A stretch of 64,000 bases of DNA from the NCBI RefSeq assembly GCF_006385135.1, contig NZ_CP041025.1, positions 4,112,001 to 4,176,000 of the forward strand, given 5' to 3'. Below, piece after piece: positions 55,279-64,000 of this stretch. The notes beneath the pieces are model-generated. The model ran no database searches and was not told where the DNA came from. It worked only from the letters and a program-made list of their open reading frames with translations. Origin of the DNA: Paremcibacter congregatus. Lineage in GTDB: Bacteria; Pseudomonadota; Alphaproteobacteria; Sphingomonadales; Emcibacteraceae. The stretch's first letter is position 1. Each line of letters begins with the position of its first letter. The position numbers were made by a program, and so were the translations under genes.

Positions 55279-57882
55279 ATGAGCGACGATAAGGACAACA
55301 AGAAAACACTGACTGTTCCGGGCAAGGATAAAGATCCTGCGGCGGGCAGGAAAACGCTGCAGCTGAAGACCTCAGCTGCCGCCCCGACAACGCGGGCGCC
55401 CGGCGGTGTGGTCGTTCAGCGCAAGAAGAAGCTGGTGATCCCTGGTGAAAAACCGGCGACTCCGACAGCCTCTACCCCTGCTGCAAGTGCAGATGCACCA
55501 CAAAAGAAAAAGACATTGACCGCAGGTGGCGCCAGCGCTACGGCGGGTCGCAAACCAGCGGCCAAGGGCGGTCGTCAATTGACCGATGCGGAACTTCAGA
55601 ACCGGGCGCGGGTACTGGAAGTCGCGCAAAAGGAAAATGAGCGTCGTGCCAAGGAAGAAGCGGAAGCCGCGAAAAAGCGTGCTGTAGAAGCCGCAGCCCG
55701 CGCAGAAGCGGAAAAGGAAGAGGCCAAGAAGGCTGCCGTTGATGCGAAACAGGCTGCCAAGGATGATGCCAAATTCCAGGCCGATATTGAAGTAAAGAAA
55801 AAAGTCGAAGCCGAACTACACGCCCAGGCCGAGCAAGAAGAAAAAGCCAAACAGGTGGAAGCAAAACCTGTGGCGGATAAGGCTGCAGAGTCTAAAACGG
55901 GCCCCAAATCCGGCATGAAGGCTCCTCTTAAGCCGGCTGCGGAAGAGCCCCGTCCGGCGGCCAAGCCAAGCCGTGGTCGTGGTGAGCCGGTGCGTCGTAG
56001 TGGACGACTGACCGTAACCCAAGCCTTGTCCGGAGGTGGTGTTCAGGAACGTCAGCGCAGTTTTGCGGCGTTGAAACGTCAACGGGCGAAAGAAAAACGT
56101 AAAGGCGGTCAAGGTATACAGCAGAAGGTTTTCCGTGAAGTTATTATTCCGGACAACATTACAGTGGCCGAGCTGGCCAGCCGGATGACGGAAAAAACCG
56201 TTGATGTGATCCGCGCTTTGATGAAAATGGACGTGATGGCGACCGCCAATCAGGAAATTGATCAGGATACCGCGGAATTGATCGTTGAAGAATTTGGCCA
56301 TAAGGTCAAACGTGTCAGCGCCTCCGATGTTGAAATTGATCTGTCCGGACCGGAAGATACCGAAGCTGATCTGGAGCCGCGCGCGCCTGTTGTGACCGTT
56401 ATGGGTCATGTGGATCATGGTAAGACGTCCTTGCTTGATGCTTTCCGTAAATCGGATGTGGCGGATGGCGAGGCCGGGGGCATTACCCAGCATATTGGCG
56501 CCTATCAGGTGCGCATGGGCAACGGCGAGAAAATTACCTTCCTGGATACACCAGGTCATGCGGCCTTCTCGGCCATGCGGTCCCGTGGGGCTGAGTCAAC
56601 CGATATCGTGATCCTGGTGGTTGCGGCGGATGACAGCATCATGCCACAAACCATCGAAGCCATCAGCCATGCCAAAGCGGCCGGTGTTCCGATCATCGTC
56701 GCGATCAACAAGATGGACAAACCGGGCGCCAATGCCGACAAGGTGCGTCAGGATCTGTTGCAGCATGAAGTGTTCGTGGAAACCATGGGCGGGGAAGTGT
56801 TGGATGTTGAGGTTTCTGCCAAGAACCGCACCAACCTGGACAAGCTTGAGGAAGCTATTCAGCTGCAGAGCGAAATTCTGTCTCTGCAGGCCAATAAAAA
56901 CCGTAACGCCGAAGGTATTGTGGTGGAGGCCCGTCTGGATAAAGGGCAAGGTTCTGTCGCCACAGTGCTGGTGCAGCGCGGTACGTTGAATGTGGGTGAT
57001 CTCTTCGTCTGTGGGAACGAATGGGGCCGGGTGCGTGCCATGCTTAATGACCACGGCCGCAACATCAAGAAGGCGGGTCCTTCTGTGCCGGTTGAAATCC
57101 TCGGTTTGAACGGTCTGCCGCGGTCGGGTGATGTGTTTACGGTTGTGGATACGGAAGCCAAGGCGCGGGAAGTGTCTGAATTCCGTAAAGAGCGTGACCG
57201 GATCGCCAAGGAAGCCAAACCGAAAGCAACGCTGGAAGCCATGTTTGAGCAGTTAAGCGCCAAACAGGCGGCACTCGTGCCGCTGGTAATCAAGGCCGAT
57301 GTTCAGGGCTCCTGCGAAGCCATTGTCGGGGCGCTTGAGGCAATGAATACCGATGAGGTTCAGGCGAAAATTCTGCATTCTGCCGTCGGTGGCATTTCAG
57401 AATCCGATGTTACTCTGGCATCGGCTTCCAATTCGCCGATCCTGGGCTTTAATGTTCGGGCCAGTCGCAAGGCTGCGGAACTGGCCCATCAGGAAGGTGT
57501 CGAAATTCGCTACTATTCCGTGATTTATGACCTGGTTGATGATATCAAGACGGTCATGTCCGGCAAATTGGCGCCGGAATTGCGCGAGACCATTCTCGGG
57601 TCGGCGGAAATCCTTGATATCTTCTCTGCGGGTAAAACAGGTAAGGCTGCCGGGTGTCTGGTGCTTGACGGTGTCATTCGCAAGGGCGAAAAAGCCCGTC
57701 TGCTGCGCGATGATGTGGTGATCTATGAAGGTGACCTCGAGTCTCTGCGGCGCTTCAAGGATGATGTCAACGAAGTTCAGTCAGGCGTTGAATGCGGTAT
57801 GAACTTTACCGGTTATAACGATCTGAAAAAGGGTGATATTATCGAATGTTACTCGGTTGAGGAAATCGAACGTAACCTGTAA
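55279..57882 (+). CDS. infB: Translation initiation factor IF-2
   Basis: 867-residue GTPase that places initiator tRNA on the 30S subunit. Residues 1-260 are long, charged and Ala/Lys/Glu-rich (the usual low-complexity, coiled N-terminus). An IF2_N-type domain lies near 290-345. G1 GHVDHGKT begins near 376, then DTPGHAAF (G3) and NKMD (G4). Domains II-IV follow, with a C-terminal initiator-tRNA-binding domain ending [11 protein letters not shown]. Intact and typical. Confidence 0.97.
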   Translation: MSDDKDNKKTLTVPGKDKDPAAGRKTLQLKTSAAAPTTRAPGGVVVQRKKKLVIPGEKPATPTASTPAASADAPQKKKTLTAGGASATAGRKPAAKGGRQLTDAELQNRARVLEVAQKENERRAKEEAEAAKKRAVEAAARAEAEKEEAKKAAVDAKQAAKDDAKFQADIEVKKKVEAELHAQAEQEEKAKQVEAKPVADKAAESKTGPKSGMKAPLKPAAEEPRPAAKPSRGRGEPVRRSGRLTVTQALSGGGVQERQRSFAALKRQRAKEKRKGGQGIQQKVFREVIIPDNITVAELASRMTEKTVDVIRALMKMDVMATANQEIDQDTAELIVEEFGHKVKRVSASDVEIDLSGPEDTEADLEPRAPVVTVMGHVDHGKTSLLDAFRKSDVADGEAGGITQHIGAYQVRMGNGEKITFLDTPGHAAFSAMRSRGAESTDIVILVVAADDSIMPQTIEAISHAKAAGVPIIVAINKMDKPGANADKVRQDLLQHEVFVETMGGEVLDVEVSAKNRTNLDKLEEAIQLQSEILSLQANKNRNAEGIVVEARLDKGQGSVATVLVQRGTLNVGDLFVCGNEWGRVRAMLNDHGRNIKKAGPSVPVEILGLNGLPRSGDVFTVVDTEAKAREVSEFRKERDRIAKEAKPKATLEAMFEQLSAKQAALVPLVIKADVQGSCEAIVGALEAMNTDEVQAKILHSAVGGISESDVTLASASNSPILGFNVRASRKAAELAHQEGVEIRYYSVIYDLVDDIKTVMSGKLAPELRETILGSAEILDIFSAGKTGKAAGCLVLDGVIRKGEKARLLRDDVVIYEGDLESLRRFKDDVNEVQSGVECGMNFTGYNDLKKGDIIECYSVEEIERNL

Positions 57883-57901
57883 CAGGCCGATATGATGAAT
57901 T

Positions 57902-57935
57902 AAGGCGGCTCCCTGTATCTCAGGCGGGCCGCTTT
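57902..57935 (+). other. Two-tier hairpin between infB and rbfA
   Basis: AAGGCGGC (57902-57909) pairs with GCCGCTTT (57928-57935, one G-U), with an inner CCTG/CAGG stem around TATCT. No T-run of note follows (TTTATGC). Possibly an RNA-processing or attenuating structure rather than an end of transcription, since rbfA lies 50 bp further. Confidence 0.5.
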
Positions 57936-57984
57936 ATGCTACACTCAGGCCTTTCAAGAACTCCAGTATAAGTTAGGATATCAC

Positions 57985-58407
57985 ATGTCCACATCACCCC
58001 AGGAAGAGCGCGGTACAAGCCATCGGCTGCTGCGGGTTGGCGAAAATATCCGCCACGCTCTGTCAGAAATTTTCGCCCGCGGCGAAATTCGCGATCCGGC
58101 GCTTGAAGGCGTTTCGATTACCGTGACCGAGGTCCGCTGCAGTCCGGACCTGCGCAATGCCACCATTTATGTCATGCCGCTTGGCGGAGTACATGAAGAA
58201 GATGTGGTTCAGGGGCTGAACCGGTGCAACAAATATATTCGGGGTCAATTGTCGCGTATGGTCAATATGAAATATCTTCCCAAACTGAAATTCAGCAGTG
58301 ACAGCAGTTTTAGTGAAGCGGATCATATCGACCAGTTGCTGCACAGTCCCCATGTGGCGCAGGACCTGGTGGAAAAGCCGGATGCCGATGAACCCGAGGG
58401 CAATTGA
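57985..58407 (+). CDS. rbfA: Ribosome-binding factor A
   Basis: 140-residue KH-like fold cold-shock factor for 30S maturation. RLLRVGENIRHALSEIFARG at the start, SPDLRNATIYVMP in the middle, and the conserved LKFSSDSSFSEADHIDQLL near the C-terminus. The stop overlaps the non-ATG truB start (TTGA at 58404-58407). Confidence 0.95.
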   Translation: MSTSPQEERGTSHRLLRVGENIRHALSEIFARGEIRDPALEGVSITVTEVRCSPDLRNATIYVMPLGGVHEEDVVQGLNRCNKYIRGQLSRMVNMKYLPKLKFSSDSSFSEADHIDQLLHSPHVAQDLVEKPDADEPEGN

Positions 58408-59318
58408 CCTTGGGGCGGAAGCGTAAAGGCAACAAGGTTGACGGCTGGCTGGTGATAGACAAGCCGCTCGGCATGACCTCGACCCAGGTGGTTGGCAAAT
58501 GCCGCTGGGTTACCAAGGCTCAGAAAATTGGCCATGGCGGCACGCTGGACCCGTTGGCGTCCGGCATTCTGCCGATTGCATGTGGTGAAGCAACAAAGAC
58601 CATTCCCTTCATTATGGATGCCCGCAAGATCTATGTCTTCACCGTGACGTTTGGTGAATCCCGCAGCACAGATGATGCGGAAGGTGAAATTGTTGCGACC
58701 TCTGATCATCGTCCGGGCGCGGCGGATATCACAGAAGTTCTGCCGGAATTTATCGGGTGCATTCAACAAATACCACCAGCCTATTCCGCGATCAAGATCG
58801 ACGGAAAAAGGGCCTATGATCTGGCCCGGGCGGGCGAAGATTTTGAGATAAAATCCCGCAACGTGGATATATTTGATTTAAAAATGCTGTCATTAGACGG
58901 CGATCAGGCAACCCTTCAGGTAACCTGCGGCAAGGGCACCTATGTGCGTTCGCTGGCCCGTGATTTGGCTCTTCGGCTGAACACGGTGGGTTATGTCTCT
59001 TTTCTCCGGCGAACGGCTGTCGGGCCTTTTGATTTGGCCAAGTCGATTTCACTGGAAAAGTTAGAGGAATTGGGCCATAGTGCGCCGCCTGAGGATTGGA
59101 TTCTCCCTGTAGTGACCGTGCTGGACGACATCTTGGCACTGGCCGTTACAGAAGAACAAGCGACGCTCCTGTCTCATGGACAGGCGCTGAGTGTCTCAGG
59201 CCCGATCGAATCGGGGATTGTCAGGGCTATGGCCGGCGAACGCCTTGTGGCGTTATGCGAAACGGACCAGAATCCAGATATGACAATTCTCAGGCCGGTG
59301 CGGGTTTTTAATTTTTAA
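58404..59318 (+). CDS. truB: tRNA pseudouridine-55 synthase TruB
   Basis: 304-residue enzyme making pseudouridine 55 in tRNA T-loops. [20 protein letters not shown] opens the fold, the catalytic aspartate is D49 in [13 protein letters not shown], with [19 protein letters not shown] and a C-terminal PUA-like part. There is no ATG before residue 24, which would cut the fold, so a TTG at 58404 (or 58410) must be used. GAGGG at 58396-58400 sits 3 or 9 bp in front. Overlap with the rbfA stop supports coupled translation. Confidence 0.94.
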   Translation: MTLGRKRKGNKVDGWLVIDKPLGMTSTQVVGKCRWVTKAQKIGHGGTLDPLASGILPIACGEATKTIPFIMDARKIYVFTVTFGESRSTDDAEGEIVATSDHRPGAADITEVLPEFIGCIQQIPPAYSAIKIDGKRAYDLARAGEDFEIKSRNVDIFDLKMLSLDGDQATLQVTCGKGTYVRSLARDLALRLNTVGYVSFLRRTAVGPFDLAKSISLEKLEELGHSAPPEDWILPVVTVLDDILALAVTEEQATLLSHGQALSVSGPIESGIVRAMAGERLVALCETDQNPDMTILRPVRVFNF

Positions 59319-59341
59319 ACTTTAAATTTAAGGAGTATACG

Positions 59342-59611
59342 ATGTCGATTACTGCTGAAAAGAAACAGGAACTGATCAAAGAATTCGCAACAGTCGAAGG
59401 TGATACAGGGTCTCCTGAGGTACAGGTCGCTATTCTGACAACCAGAATTGCTAATCTGACCGAACATTTCAAAGGTCATAAGAAAGATAACCATTCACGT
59501 CGTGGTCTGTTGATGCTTGTCAACAAACGCCGCAGCCTGTTGAGCTATCTGAAATCAAAAGATGATGCACGCTATCAGTCATTGATTAAGCGTCTCGGCC
59601 TGCGGAAATAA
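59342..59611 (+). CDS. rpsO: 30S ribosomal protein S15
   Basis: 89-residue S15, which binds 16S rRNA in the platform. [32 protein letters not shown] and [19 protein letters not shown] are the characteristic stretches. AAGGAG precedes the ATG. Followed by a strong hairpin, then pnp, as in E. coli. Confidence 0.97.
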   Translation: MSITAEKKQELIKEFATVEGDTGSPEVQVAILTTRIANLTEHFKGHKKDNHSRRGLLMLVNKRRSLLSYLKSKDDARYQSLIKRLGLRK

Positions 59612-59658
59612 TGCGGGCATATGCAGGACCATAGGGGTCTTGTACATAGGTTTTCGAA

Positions 59659-59693
59659 ATACCCTGCCCGGGGATGGGCCTCGGGCAGAGTAT
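59659..59693 (+). other. Strong hairpin in the rpsO-pnp intergenic region
   Basis: ATAC-C-CTGCCCG (59659-59670) pairs with CGGGCAG-A-GTAT (59682-59693): 11 pairs with a single C-A mismatch around an 11-base loop. It lies 30 bp before the pnp ATG and resembles the RNase III-cleaved leader hairpin that PNPase uses for autocontrol in enterobacteria. No T-run follows, which argues against termination. The function here is inferred. Confidence 0.65.
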
Positions 59694-59722
59694 CGGAGAC
59701 CGTAGGTTAAGGTAAGATATAT

Positions 59723-61849
59723 ATGTTTGAAATACATAGAAAAGAGATTAACTGGGGTGGCCGGACATTGGTTCTGGAAACCGGTCAAGTGGCCCGCCAG
59801 GCAAATGGCGCCGTGATGGTGACTTACGGCGAGACATCCTGTCTTGTCGCGGCCACAGGGGCCAAAACACCCAAAGCAGGGATTGATTTTTTCCCGCTGA
59901 CAGTAAACTATCAAGAACGCGCTTATTCCGCCGGTAAAATTCCAGGCGGTTTTTTTAAACGTGAAGGCCGTCCATCCGAAGCGGAAACACTGATCTGTCG
60001 TTTGATCGACCGTCCGATCCGCCCTCTGTTTGTTGATGGCTACAAGAATGAAACCCAGATCGTTGCGACTGTGATGTCCCATGACCTGGAAAATAACCCT
60101 GACATCGCCGCTCTTGTAGGCACCAGTGCTGCATTGACCATTTCCGGTCTGCCGTTCATGGGTCCGATTGGCGCCGCACGTGTTGGTTATATCGACGGCG
60201 AATATGTTCTGAACCCGACGTTCGAACAGCTGGAAACATCCGATCTTGATCTGGTGGTTGCCGGAACCCGCGATGCTGTATTGATGGTGGAATCAGAAGC
60301 CAACGAGCTGTCTGAAGAAGTTATGCTTGGTGCGGTGATGTTCGGTCACGAACAGATGCAGCCGGTGATCGATGCGATCATCGAACTGGCGGAAGTTGCG
60401 GCCAAAGAGCCGATGGAACTGCCAGAGCCGGTAGATCATTCCGCGCTGGAAGCCAAAATCGCAGAATTGGCGGAAGCCGACATGCGTGCGGCTTATGCGG
60501 AAAAAATCAAACAGACCCGATCCGGTCTTTTGGGTGAAATCAAGGACCGCGTTAAGGCGGAACTGGTGGCGGAAGATGACGACGCCATGTCCGGTGTGGT
60601 TTCTGAACTGCTGAAAAAGCTGGAAAAGAAAATTGTCCGCGGCGACATCATCAAAACCCGTAACCGGATTGATGGCCGTGAACTGGACAAGGTCCGGGCG
60701 ATTTCCTCTCATGTGAACATTTTGCCCCGGGCACATGGCTCCGCCTTGTTTACCCGCGGGGAAACACAGGCTGCCGTTGTAACCACACTGGGTACCGGTG
60801 ATGATGAACAGTTCATCGACGCCCTGACAGGCACCTACAAAGAACGTTTCATGCTGCATTATAACTTCCCGCCTTATTCTGTCGGTGAAGTTGGTCGCAT
60901 GATGGGCACCAGCCGCCGGGAAACCGGTCACGGTAAACTGGCCTGGCGGGCGCTTCGTGCGGTTCTGCCAACACCAGAAGAATTCCCTTACACCATCCGG
61001 ATCGTGTCTGAAATCACAGAATCCAACGGGTCCTCTTCCATGGCGTCTGTTTGTGGGGCGTCCCTGTCCATGATGGATGCGGGTGTTCCTCTGAAGCGGC
61101 CGGTTTCCGGTATCGCCATGGGGCTGATCATGGAAGGTGACGATTATGCGGTTCTCTCTGACATTCTGGGGGATGAAGATCACCTGGGTGACATGGACTT
61201 CAAGGTAGCCGGGACGTCCGAAGGGATTACATCCTTGCAGATGGACATCAAGATTGCCGGGATTACCCGTGAAATCATGGATGTGGCATTGAAGCAGGCG
61301 GCCGGTGGCCGGGCTTATATCCTGGAAGAAATGAACAGTGCCCTGAGTGGCGCCCGTGAAGAAATGAGCGATCACGCGCCACGGATCGAAACCATCCAGA
61401 TCAACCGCGAGAAAATCCGCGAAGTGATCGGGACCGGTGGTAAAGTGATCCGCGAAATCTGTGAAGTGACCGGCGCCAAGGTTGACATTGAAGACGACGG
61501 GACCATCAAGGTTTCCTCTTCCGATCTGTCCGCCATTGAAGCGGCCCTGAAATGGATCGAAGGCATCGTTGCAGAGCCTGAAGTGGGCAAAATTTACGAA
61601 GGTAAAGTTGTTAAAACCGTTGATTTCGGCGCTTTCGTGAACTTCCTTGGCAGCCGTGATGGTCTGGTTCACATCAGTGAACTGGAAGATCATCGGGTGA
61701 AGCAAGTGTCCGATGTGGTCAGTGAAGGCGACATCATCAAGGTCAAGGTTCTTGGCATTGATGACCGCGGCAAGGTTCGGTTGAGCCGTCGTGTGGTCGA
61801 CCAGGAAACTGGCGAAGATCTCCAAAACAAAGAAGGGGACGAGGAATAA
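59723..61849 (+). CDS. pnp: Polynucleotide phosphorylase
   Basis: 708-residue 3'-5' exoribonuclease that phosphorolyses RNA and forms the degradosome core. Two RNase PH domains (about 1-230 and 310-540) flank a helical domain. KH (about 555-610, [18 protein letters not shown]) and S1 (about 620-690, [17 protein letters not shown]) domains close the protein. Typical length. The leader hairpin suggests autoregulation. A long open frame on the opposite strand is a codon-bias artefact. Confidence 0.97.
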   Translation: MFEIHRKEINWGGRTLVLETGQVARQANGAVMVTYGETSCLVAATGAKTPKAGIDFFPLTVNYQERAYSAGKIPGGFFKREGRPSEAETLICRLIDRPIRPLFVDGYKNETQIVATVMSHDLENNPDIAALVGTSAALTISGLPFMGPIGAARVGYIDGEYVLNPTFEQLETSDLDLVVAGTRDAVLMVESEANELSEEVMLGAVMFGHEQMQPVIDAIIELAEVAAKEPMELPEPVDHSALEAKIAELAEADMRAAYAEKIKQTRSGLLGEIKDRVKAELVAEDDDAMSGVVSELLKKLEKKIVRGDIIKTRNRIDGRELDKVRAISSHVNILPRAHGSALFTRGETQAAVVTTLGTGDDEQFIDALTGTYKERFMLHYNFPPYSVGEVGRMMGTSRRETGHGKLAWRALRAVLPTPEEFPYTIRIVSEITESNGSSSMASVCGASLSMMDAGVPLKRPVSGIAMGLIMEGDDYAVLSDILGDEDHLGDMDFKVAGTSEGITSLQMDIKIAGITREIMDVALKQAAGGRAYILEEMNSALSGAREEMSDHAPRIETIQINREKIREVIGTGGKVIREICEVTGAKVDIEDDGTIKVSSSDLSAIEAALKWIEGIVAEPEVGKIYEGKVVKTVDFGAFVNFLGSRDGLVHISELEDHRVKQVSDVVSEGDIIKVKVLGIDDRGKVRLSRRVVDQETGEDLQNKEGDEE

Positions 61850-61894
61850 ATCCTCTTCTCTTTAACTTCGGATCGATAAAATGATCTAAAAATT

Positions 61895-61960
61895 GGCCGG
61901 ATGTGAGCCTTTCTTGAATTGGGCGGGGTAATGCCTATATAAGAGAGAGATCATCCGGCC
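61895..61960. repeat. 9-bp inverted repeat enclosing a promoter
   Basis: GGCCGGATG (61895-61903) and CATCCGGCC (61952-61960) are perfect inverted copies 48 bp apart, one on either side of the promoter at 61914-61941. Candidate paired operator, or a long-loop hairpin. Confidence 0.55.
61914..61941 (+). promoter_or_regulatory. Promoter for the nitronate-monooxygenase-like gene
   Basis: TTGAAT (61914-61919) and TATATA (61936-61941) are 16 bp apart, with TATAAG as an alternative -10 at 18 bp. Transcription would start near 61948, at the right arm of the inverted repeat. About 70 bp of leader precedes the ATG at 62017. Confidence 0.55.
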
Positions 61961-62016
61961 TAAACTTAGCGGAATTCGGCGGATGTATGCTGTCGTGATA
62001 TAGGGTATAGGGTGCT

Positions 62017-63414
62017 ATGAGTTTACTGAAACCAATGATGATGTCGGGGAAAGAGGTTCTCCCGCTTGTAGAAGGCGGCAAAGGAATTTCAGCCACAAAC
62101 GGCATAAGTGCAGGGGCATGGGCTGCTGCTGGTGGGGTGGGCACCGTAAGCTGCGTTAATGCAGACAGTTATGATGATCAGGGGAATATTATTCCTCAGG
62201 TGTATCATGGCAAAACCCGTATCGAACGGCATCAGGAATTGGTTGATTACGGTGTCGACGGCGGCATTACCCAGGTACAACAGGCCCACGAGGTTTCCGG
62301 GGGCGAAGGCCGCATTCACATCAATGTACTTTGGGAAATGGGCGGCGCGGAAGCGGTGCTTGAAGGCGTTCTGGCCAAAACAAAAGGACTTGTGCATGGG
62401 GTAACCTGTGGCGCGGGCATGCCTTATAAACTCAGCGAAATCGCGGCGAAGCACGAGGTTTTCTATCATCCCATTATTTCGTCTGCCCGGGCCTTCGGTA
62501 TTCTGTGGAAACGCGCTTATAAAAAATATGGCAACTGGCTCGGCAGTGTGGTCTATGAAGATCCATGGCTCGCCGGGGGTCATAATGGCCTGTCCAATGC
62601 GGAAGACCCGCGCGATCCCCAGGACCCTTATCCTCGTGTTGCGGCTTTGCGCACGATGATGAATAAATTTGGCCTGCAGCATGTGCCCATTATTATGGCC
62701 GGGGGGGTCTGGTATCTGCGGGACTGGGCCAAGTGGCTTAATAACCCGGAAATCGGCCTGATTTCCTTTCAGTTCGGAACCCGGCCGCTTTTGACCCAGG
62801 AAAGCCCGATCCCGCAAATATGGAAAGACGCCCTGACCAAACTGTCGGAAGGCGATATCCTGTTGCACCGTTTCAGCCCGACCGGATTTTATTCTTCGGC
62901 CGTGCGCAATAAATTCCTGCGTAATCTGGAAGCCCGCTCAGAACGGCAAGTGGCCTTCCAGGCCAAGCCGTGTGAAGCCTTTTCCGCCGAGATTCAGGCA
63001 GGAAAACGCAAGTATTTTGTTCAGCCGGAAGATAAGCCCAAAGTGGAAGCCTGGATTTCCGCGGGTTATTGCGAAGGTATGAAAACCCCGGATGGCACGC
63101 TGGTTTTTGTCAAACCGACAGAGGCTCTGGAAATTCGTAAAGACCAGAAGGATTGCATGGGCTGTCTCAGCCAGTGTAAATTCTCTAACTGGGCCGATAA
63201 TCCGGAAACCAAATATTCTACAGGCCGTGGCGCTGATCCGAGAAGTTTTTGTATTCAGAAAACCTTGATGGATATTGCTCACGGGGGGGCTTTGGAAGAT
63301 AATCTGATGTTCGCGGGCCATTCGGCGGCGAACTTTTCCACGGACCCTTTCTTCAGCAATGGTTTTGTTCCGACGGTAAAGCAGCTGGTGGACCGGATTT
63401 TGACCGGGGATTGA
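62017..63414 (+). CDS. Nitronate monooxygenase-like flavin oxidoreductase
   Basis: 465-residue TIM-barrel flavoprotein of the 2-nitropropane dioxygenase/nitronate monooxygenase superfamily. GKGISATNGISAGAWAAAGG is the N-terminal flavin-side loop, VHGVTCGAGMP and VPIIMAGGVWYLRDW carry phosphate-binding turns, and SFQFGTRPLL the end of the barrel. It is longer than simple nitronate monooxygenases (~320-380). The C-terminal ~130 residues have a CMGCLSQC cysteine group (about 386-393) and a later Cys (SFCIQKTL), suggesting a metal or Fe-S site. Substrate unknown. irr begins 65 bp downstream. Confidence 0.75.
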   Translation: MSLLKPMMMSGKEVLPLVEGGKGISATNGISAGAWAAAGGVGTVSCVNADSYDDQGNIIPQVYHGKTRIERHQELVDYGVDGGITQVQQAHEVSGGEGRIHINVLWEMGGAEAVLEGVLAKTKGLVHGVTCGAGMPYKLSEIAAKHEVFYHPIISSARAFGILWKRAYKKYGNWLGSVVYEDPWLAGGHNGLSNAEDPRDPQDPYPRVAALRTMMNKFGLQHVPIIMAGGVWYLRDWAKWLNNPEIGLISFQFGTRPLLTQESPIPQIWKDALTKLSEGDILLHRFSPTGFYSSAVRNKFLRNLEARSERQVAFQAKPCEAFSAEIQAGKRKYFVQPEDKPKVEAWISAGYCEGMKTPDGTLVFVKPTEALEIRKDQKDCMGCLSQCKFSNWADNPETKYSTGRGADPRSFCIQKTLMDIAHGGALEDNLMFAGHSAANFSTDPFFSNGFVPTVKQLVDRILTGD

Positions 63415-63479
63415 TCCGGAATTGTTAAAGCTGTTTATTATTTCGGCAGATCAGCGTAGTATAGGGCTTCAGTAAGCGT

Positions 63480-63932
63480 ATGGATATGATGATGTCAGAG
63501 AATAGAAAACAACGACCTTTCACGCAAGTGGTTGAAAAACTGCGCGAAGTGGGCCTGCGCCCCACCCGCCAACGTCTGGCATTGGCGAAACTTCTGTTTG
63601 ACGGCCCCAGCCGCCATGTTACGGCAGAAATGCTGCATGAGGAAACAGAACAGGTTAATGTCAACGTATCTTTGGCGACGGTGTATAATACCCTGCATCA
63701 GTTTACGGACGCTAAATTACTGCGGGAAGTGGTGATTGATTCCGGGCGCACCTACTTTGATACCAATACGACTGAACATCATCATTTCTTTATGGAAAAA
63801 GAAGGCCTTCTCTCGGATGTCCCCCCCGGGGCCATCACGATTGATCAACTGCCGCAAGCGCCGGAAGGCAAGAAATTCTCTCGGGTTGAGGTGGTTATCC
63901 ATGTGGCGGATGCTGACGAGGCCGCGTCGTAA
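63480..63932 (+). CDS. irr: Irr, Fur-family heme/iron-responsive regulator
   Basis: 150-residue Fur-superfamily protein. The winged helix (about 15-90) has GLRPTRQRLALAKLLF and VNVSLATVYNTLHQFTDAKL. The HHH motif H100-H102 (TEHHHFFME) used for heme binding in Irr is present. There is no cysteine at all, so neither the Bradyrhizobium-type heme regulatory motif nor the Fur zinc CxxC is present. The N-terminus MDMMMSENRK has several candidate Met starts and a weak ribosome site. In alphaproteobacteria Irr represses heme and iron-storage genes under low iron; hem, suf and feo genes lie in this window. Confidence 0.9.
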   Translation: MDMMMSENRKQRPFTQVVEKLREVGLRPTRQRLALAKLLFDGPSRHVTAEMLHEETEQVNVNVSLATVYNTLHQFTDAKLLREVVIDSGRTYFDTNTTEHHHFFMEKEGLLSDVPPGAITIDQLPQAPEGKKFSRVEVVIHVADADEAAS

Positions 63933-64000
63933 AGATTTCTGCCTTCCCCAGCTAATCAATAACCTCGCCTTTGAGCGTACCCCAGAAGTGTCCCTGGGGC

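Noticed and set aside
60293-61825. A 510-codon open frame antisense to pnp
   Set aside because: It mirrors a highly expressed gene whose codon bias removes stops on the other strand; the translation has no known motif.
63933-64000. Possible 3' end of a reverse-strand gene at the right edge (stop at 63952-63954, reading HFWGTLKGEVID)
   Set aside because: Only about 16 codons are visible and no family can be named; more sequence is needed.
1-64000. CRISPR arrays, insertion sequences, prophage, tRNA or rRNA genes
   Set aside because: No regular repeat arrays, transposases, integrases or tRNA-like T-loops were seen.

Overview
The window is a compact, almost fully coding stretch of an alphaproteobacterial chromosome. 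This is inferred from gene content and order: a class I lysyl-tRNA synthetase, the large ~1600-residue NAD-glutamate dehydrogenase, Irr (a Fur relative typical of alphaproteobacteria), the hemC-hemD-mitofilin-hemY cluster opposite tsaD-gpsA, the htpX/SDHAF4/rsmB/purH neighbourhood, and two-gene indolepyruvate oxidoreductase. Base composition looks close to balanced, lower in GC than rhizobia or Caulobacter, so a marine-type lineage such as the Emcibacterales, Kordiimonadales or Sneathiellales is a guess only. No IS element, prophage, CRISPR array, tRNA or rRNA gene was seen. The whole window reads as core genome.

Layout. 1-5.9 kb: SUF iron-sulfur assembly operon, entered in the tail of its Rrf2-type regulator (regulator-sufB-C-D-S-sufT-sufA). 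5.9-9.3 kb, reverse strand: an SDHAF4-type succinate dehydrogenase assembly factor, a SixA-type phosphatase and a large patatin-like lipase. 9.3-16 kb: htpX, rsmB, rpe, a heparinase II/III-family protein and purH. 16-18 kb: a divergent LysR regulator/nitroreductase pair and a small membrane protein. 18-24.3 kb, reverse: NAD-glutamate dehydrogenase and a PAS_5-like protein. 24.3-29.3 kb: an AT-rich, repeat-rich leader, then a cyclase-family hydrolase and indolepyruvate ferredoxin oxidoreductase (iorA-iorB). 29.3-31.4 kb, reverse: feoA-feoB behind a good Fur-box-like palindrome. 31.6-32.5 kb: a short-chain dehydrogenase. 32.5-36.9 kb, reverse: hemC-hemD-mitofilin-hemY. 37-42.8 kb: tsaD, gpsA, YciI, Rieske, GNAT, GST, alpha/beta hydrolase and PhzF genes. 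42.8-47.4 kb, reverse: DinG-type Fe-S helicase, azoreductase and its LysR neighbour. 47.5-52.2 kb: lysK, an initiating sugar transferase, metK, trmB. 52.2-61.9 kb: the translation operon rimP-nusA-ylxR-infB-rbfA-truB-rpsO-pnp. 62-64 kb: a nitronate-monooxygenase-like flavoprotein and irr.

A recurring theme is iron. The window holds Fe-S cluster assembly, ferrous iron uptake, four heme-cluster genes and the heme-responsive regulator Irr, along with several Fe-S protein clients (IorA, DinG, Rieske). No obviously novel multi-gene defence or mobile system was found. The best candidates for a second look are the cyclase-iorAB cassette with its unusual AT-rich leader, the cysteine-containing C-terminus of the nitronate-monooxygenase-like protein and the inverted repeat around its promoter, the patatin/DUF3376 protein, the mitofilin gene inside the heme operon, and the hairpin-rich gap between lysK and the sugar transferase.
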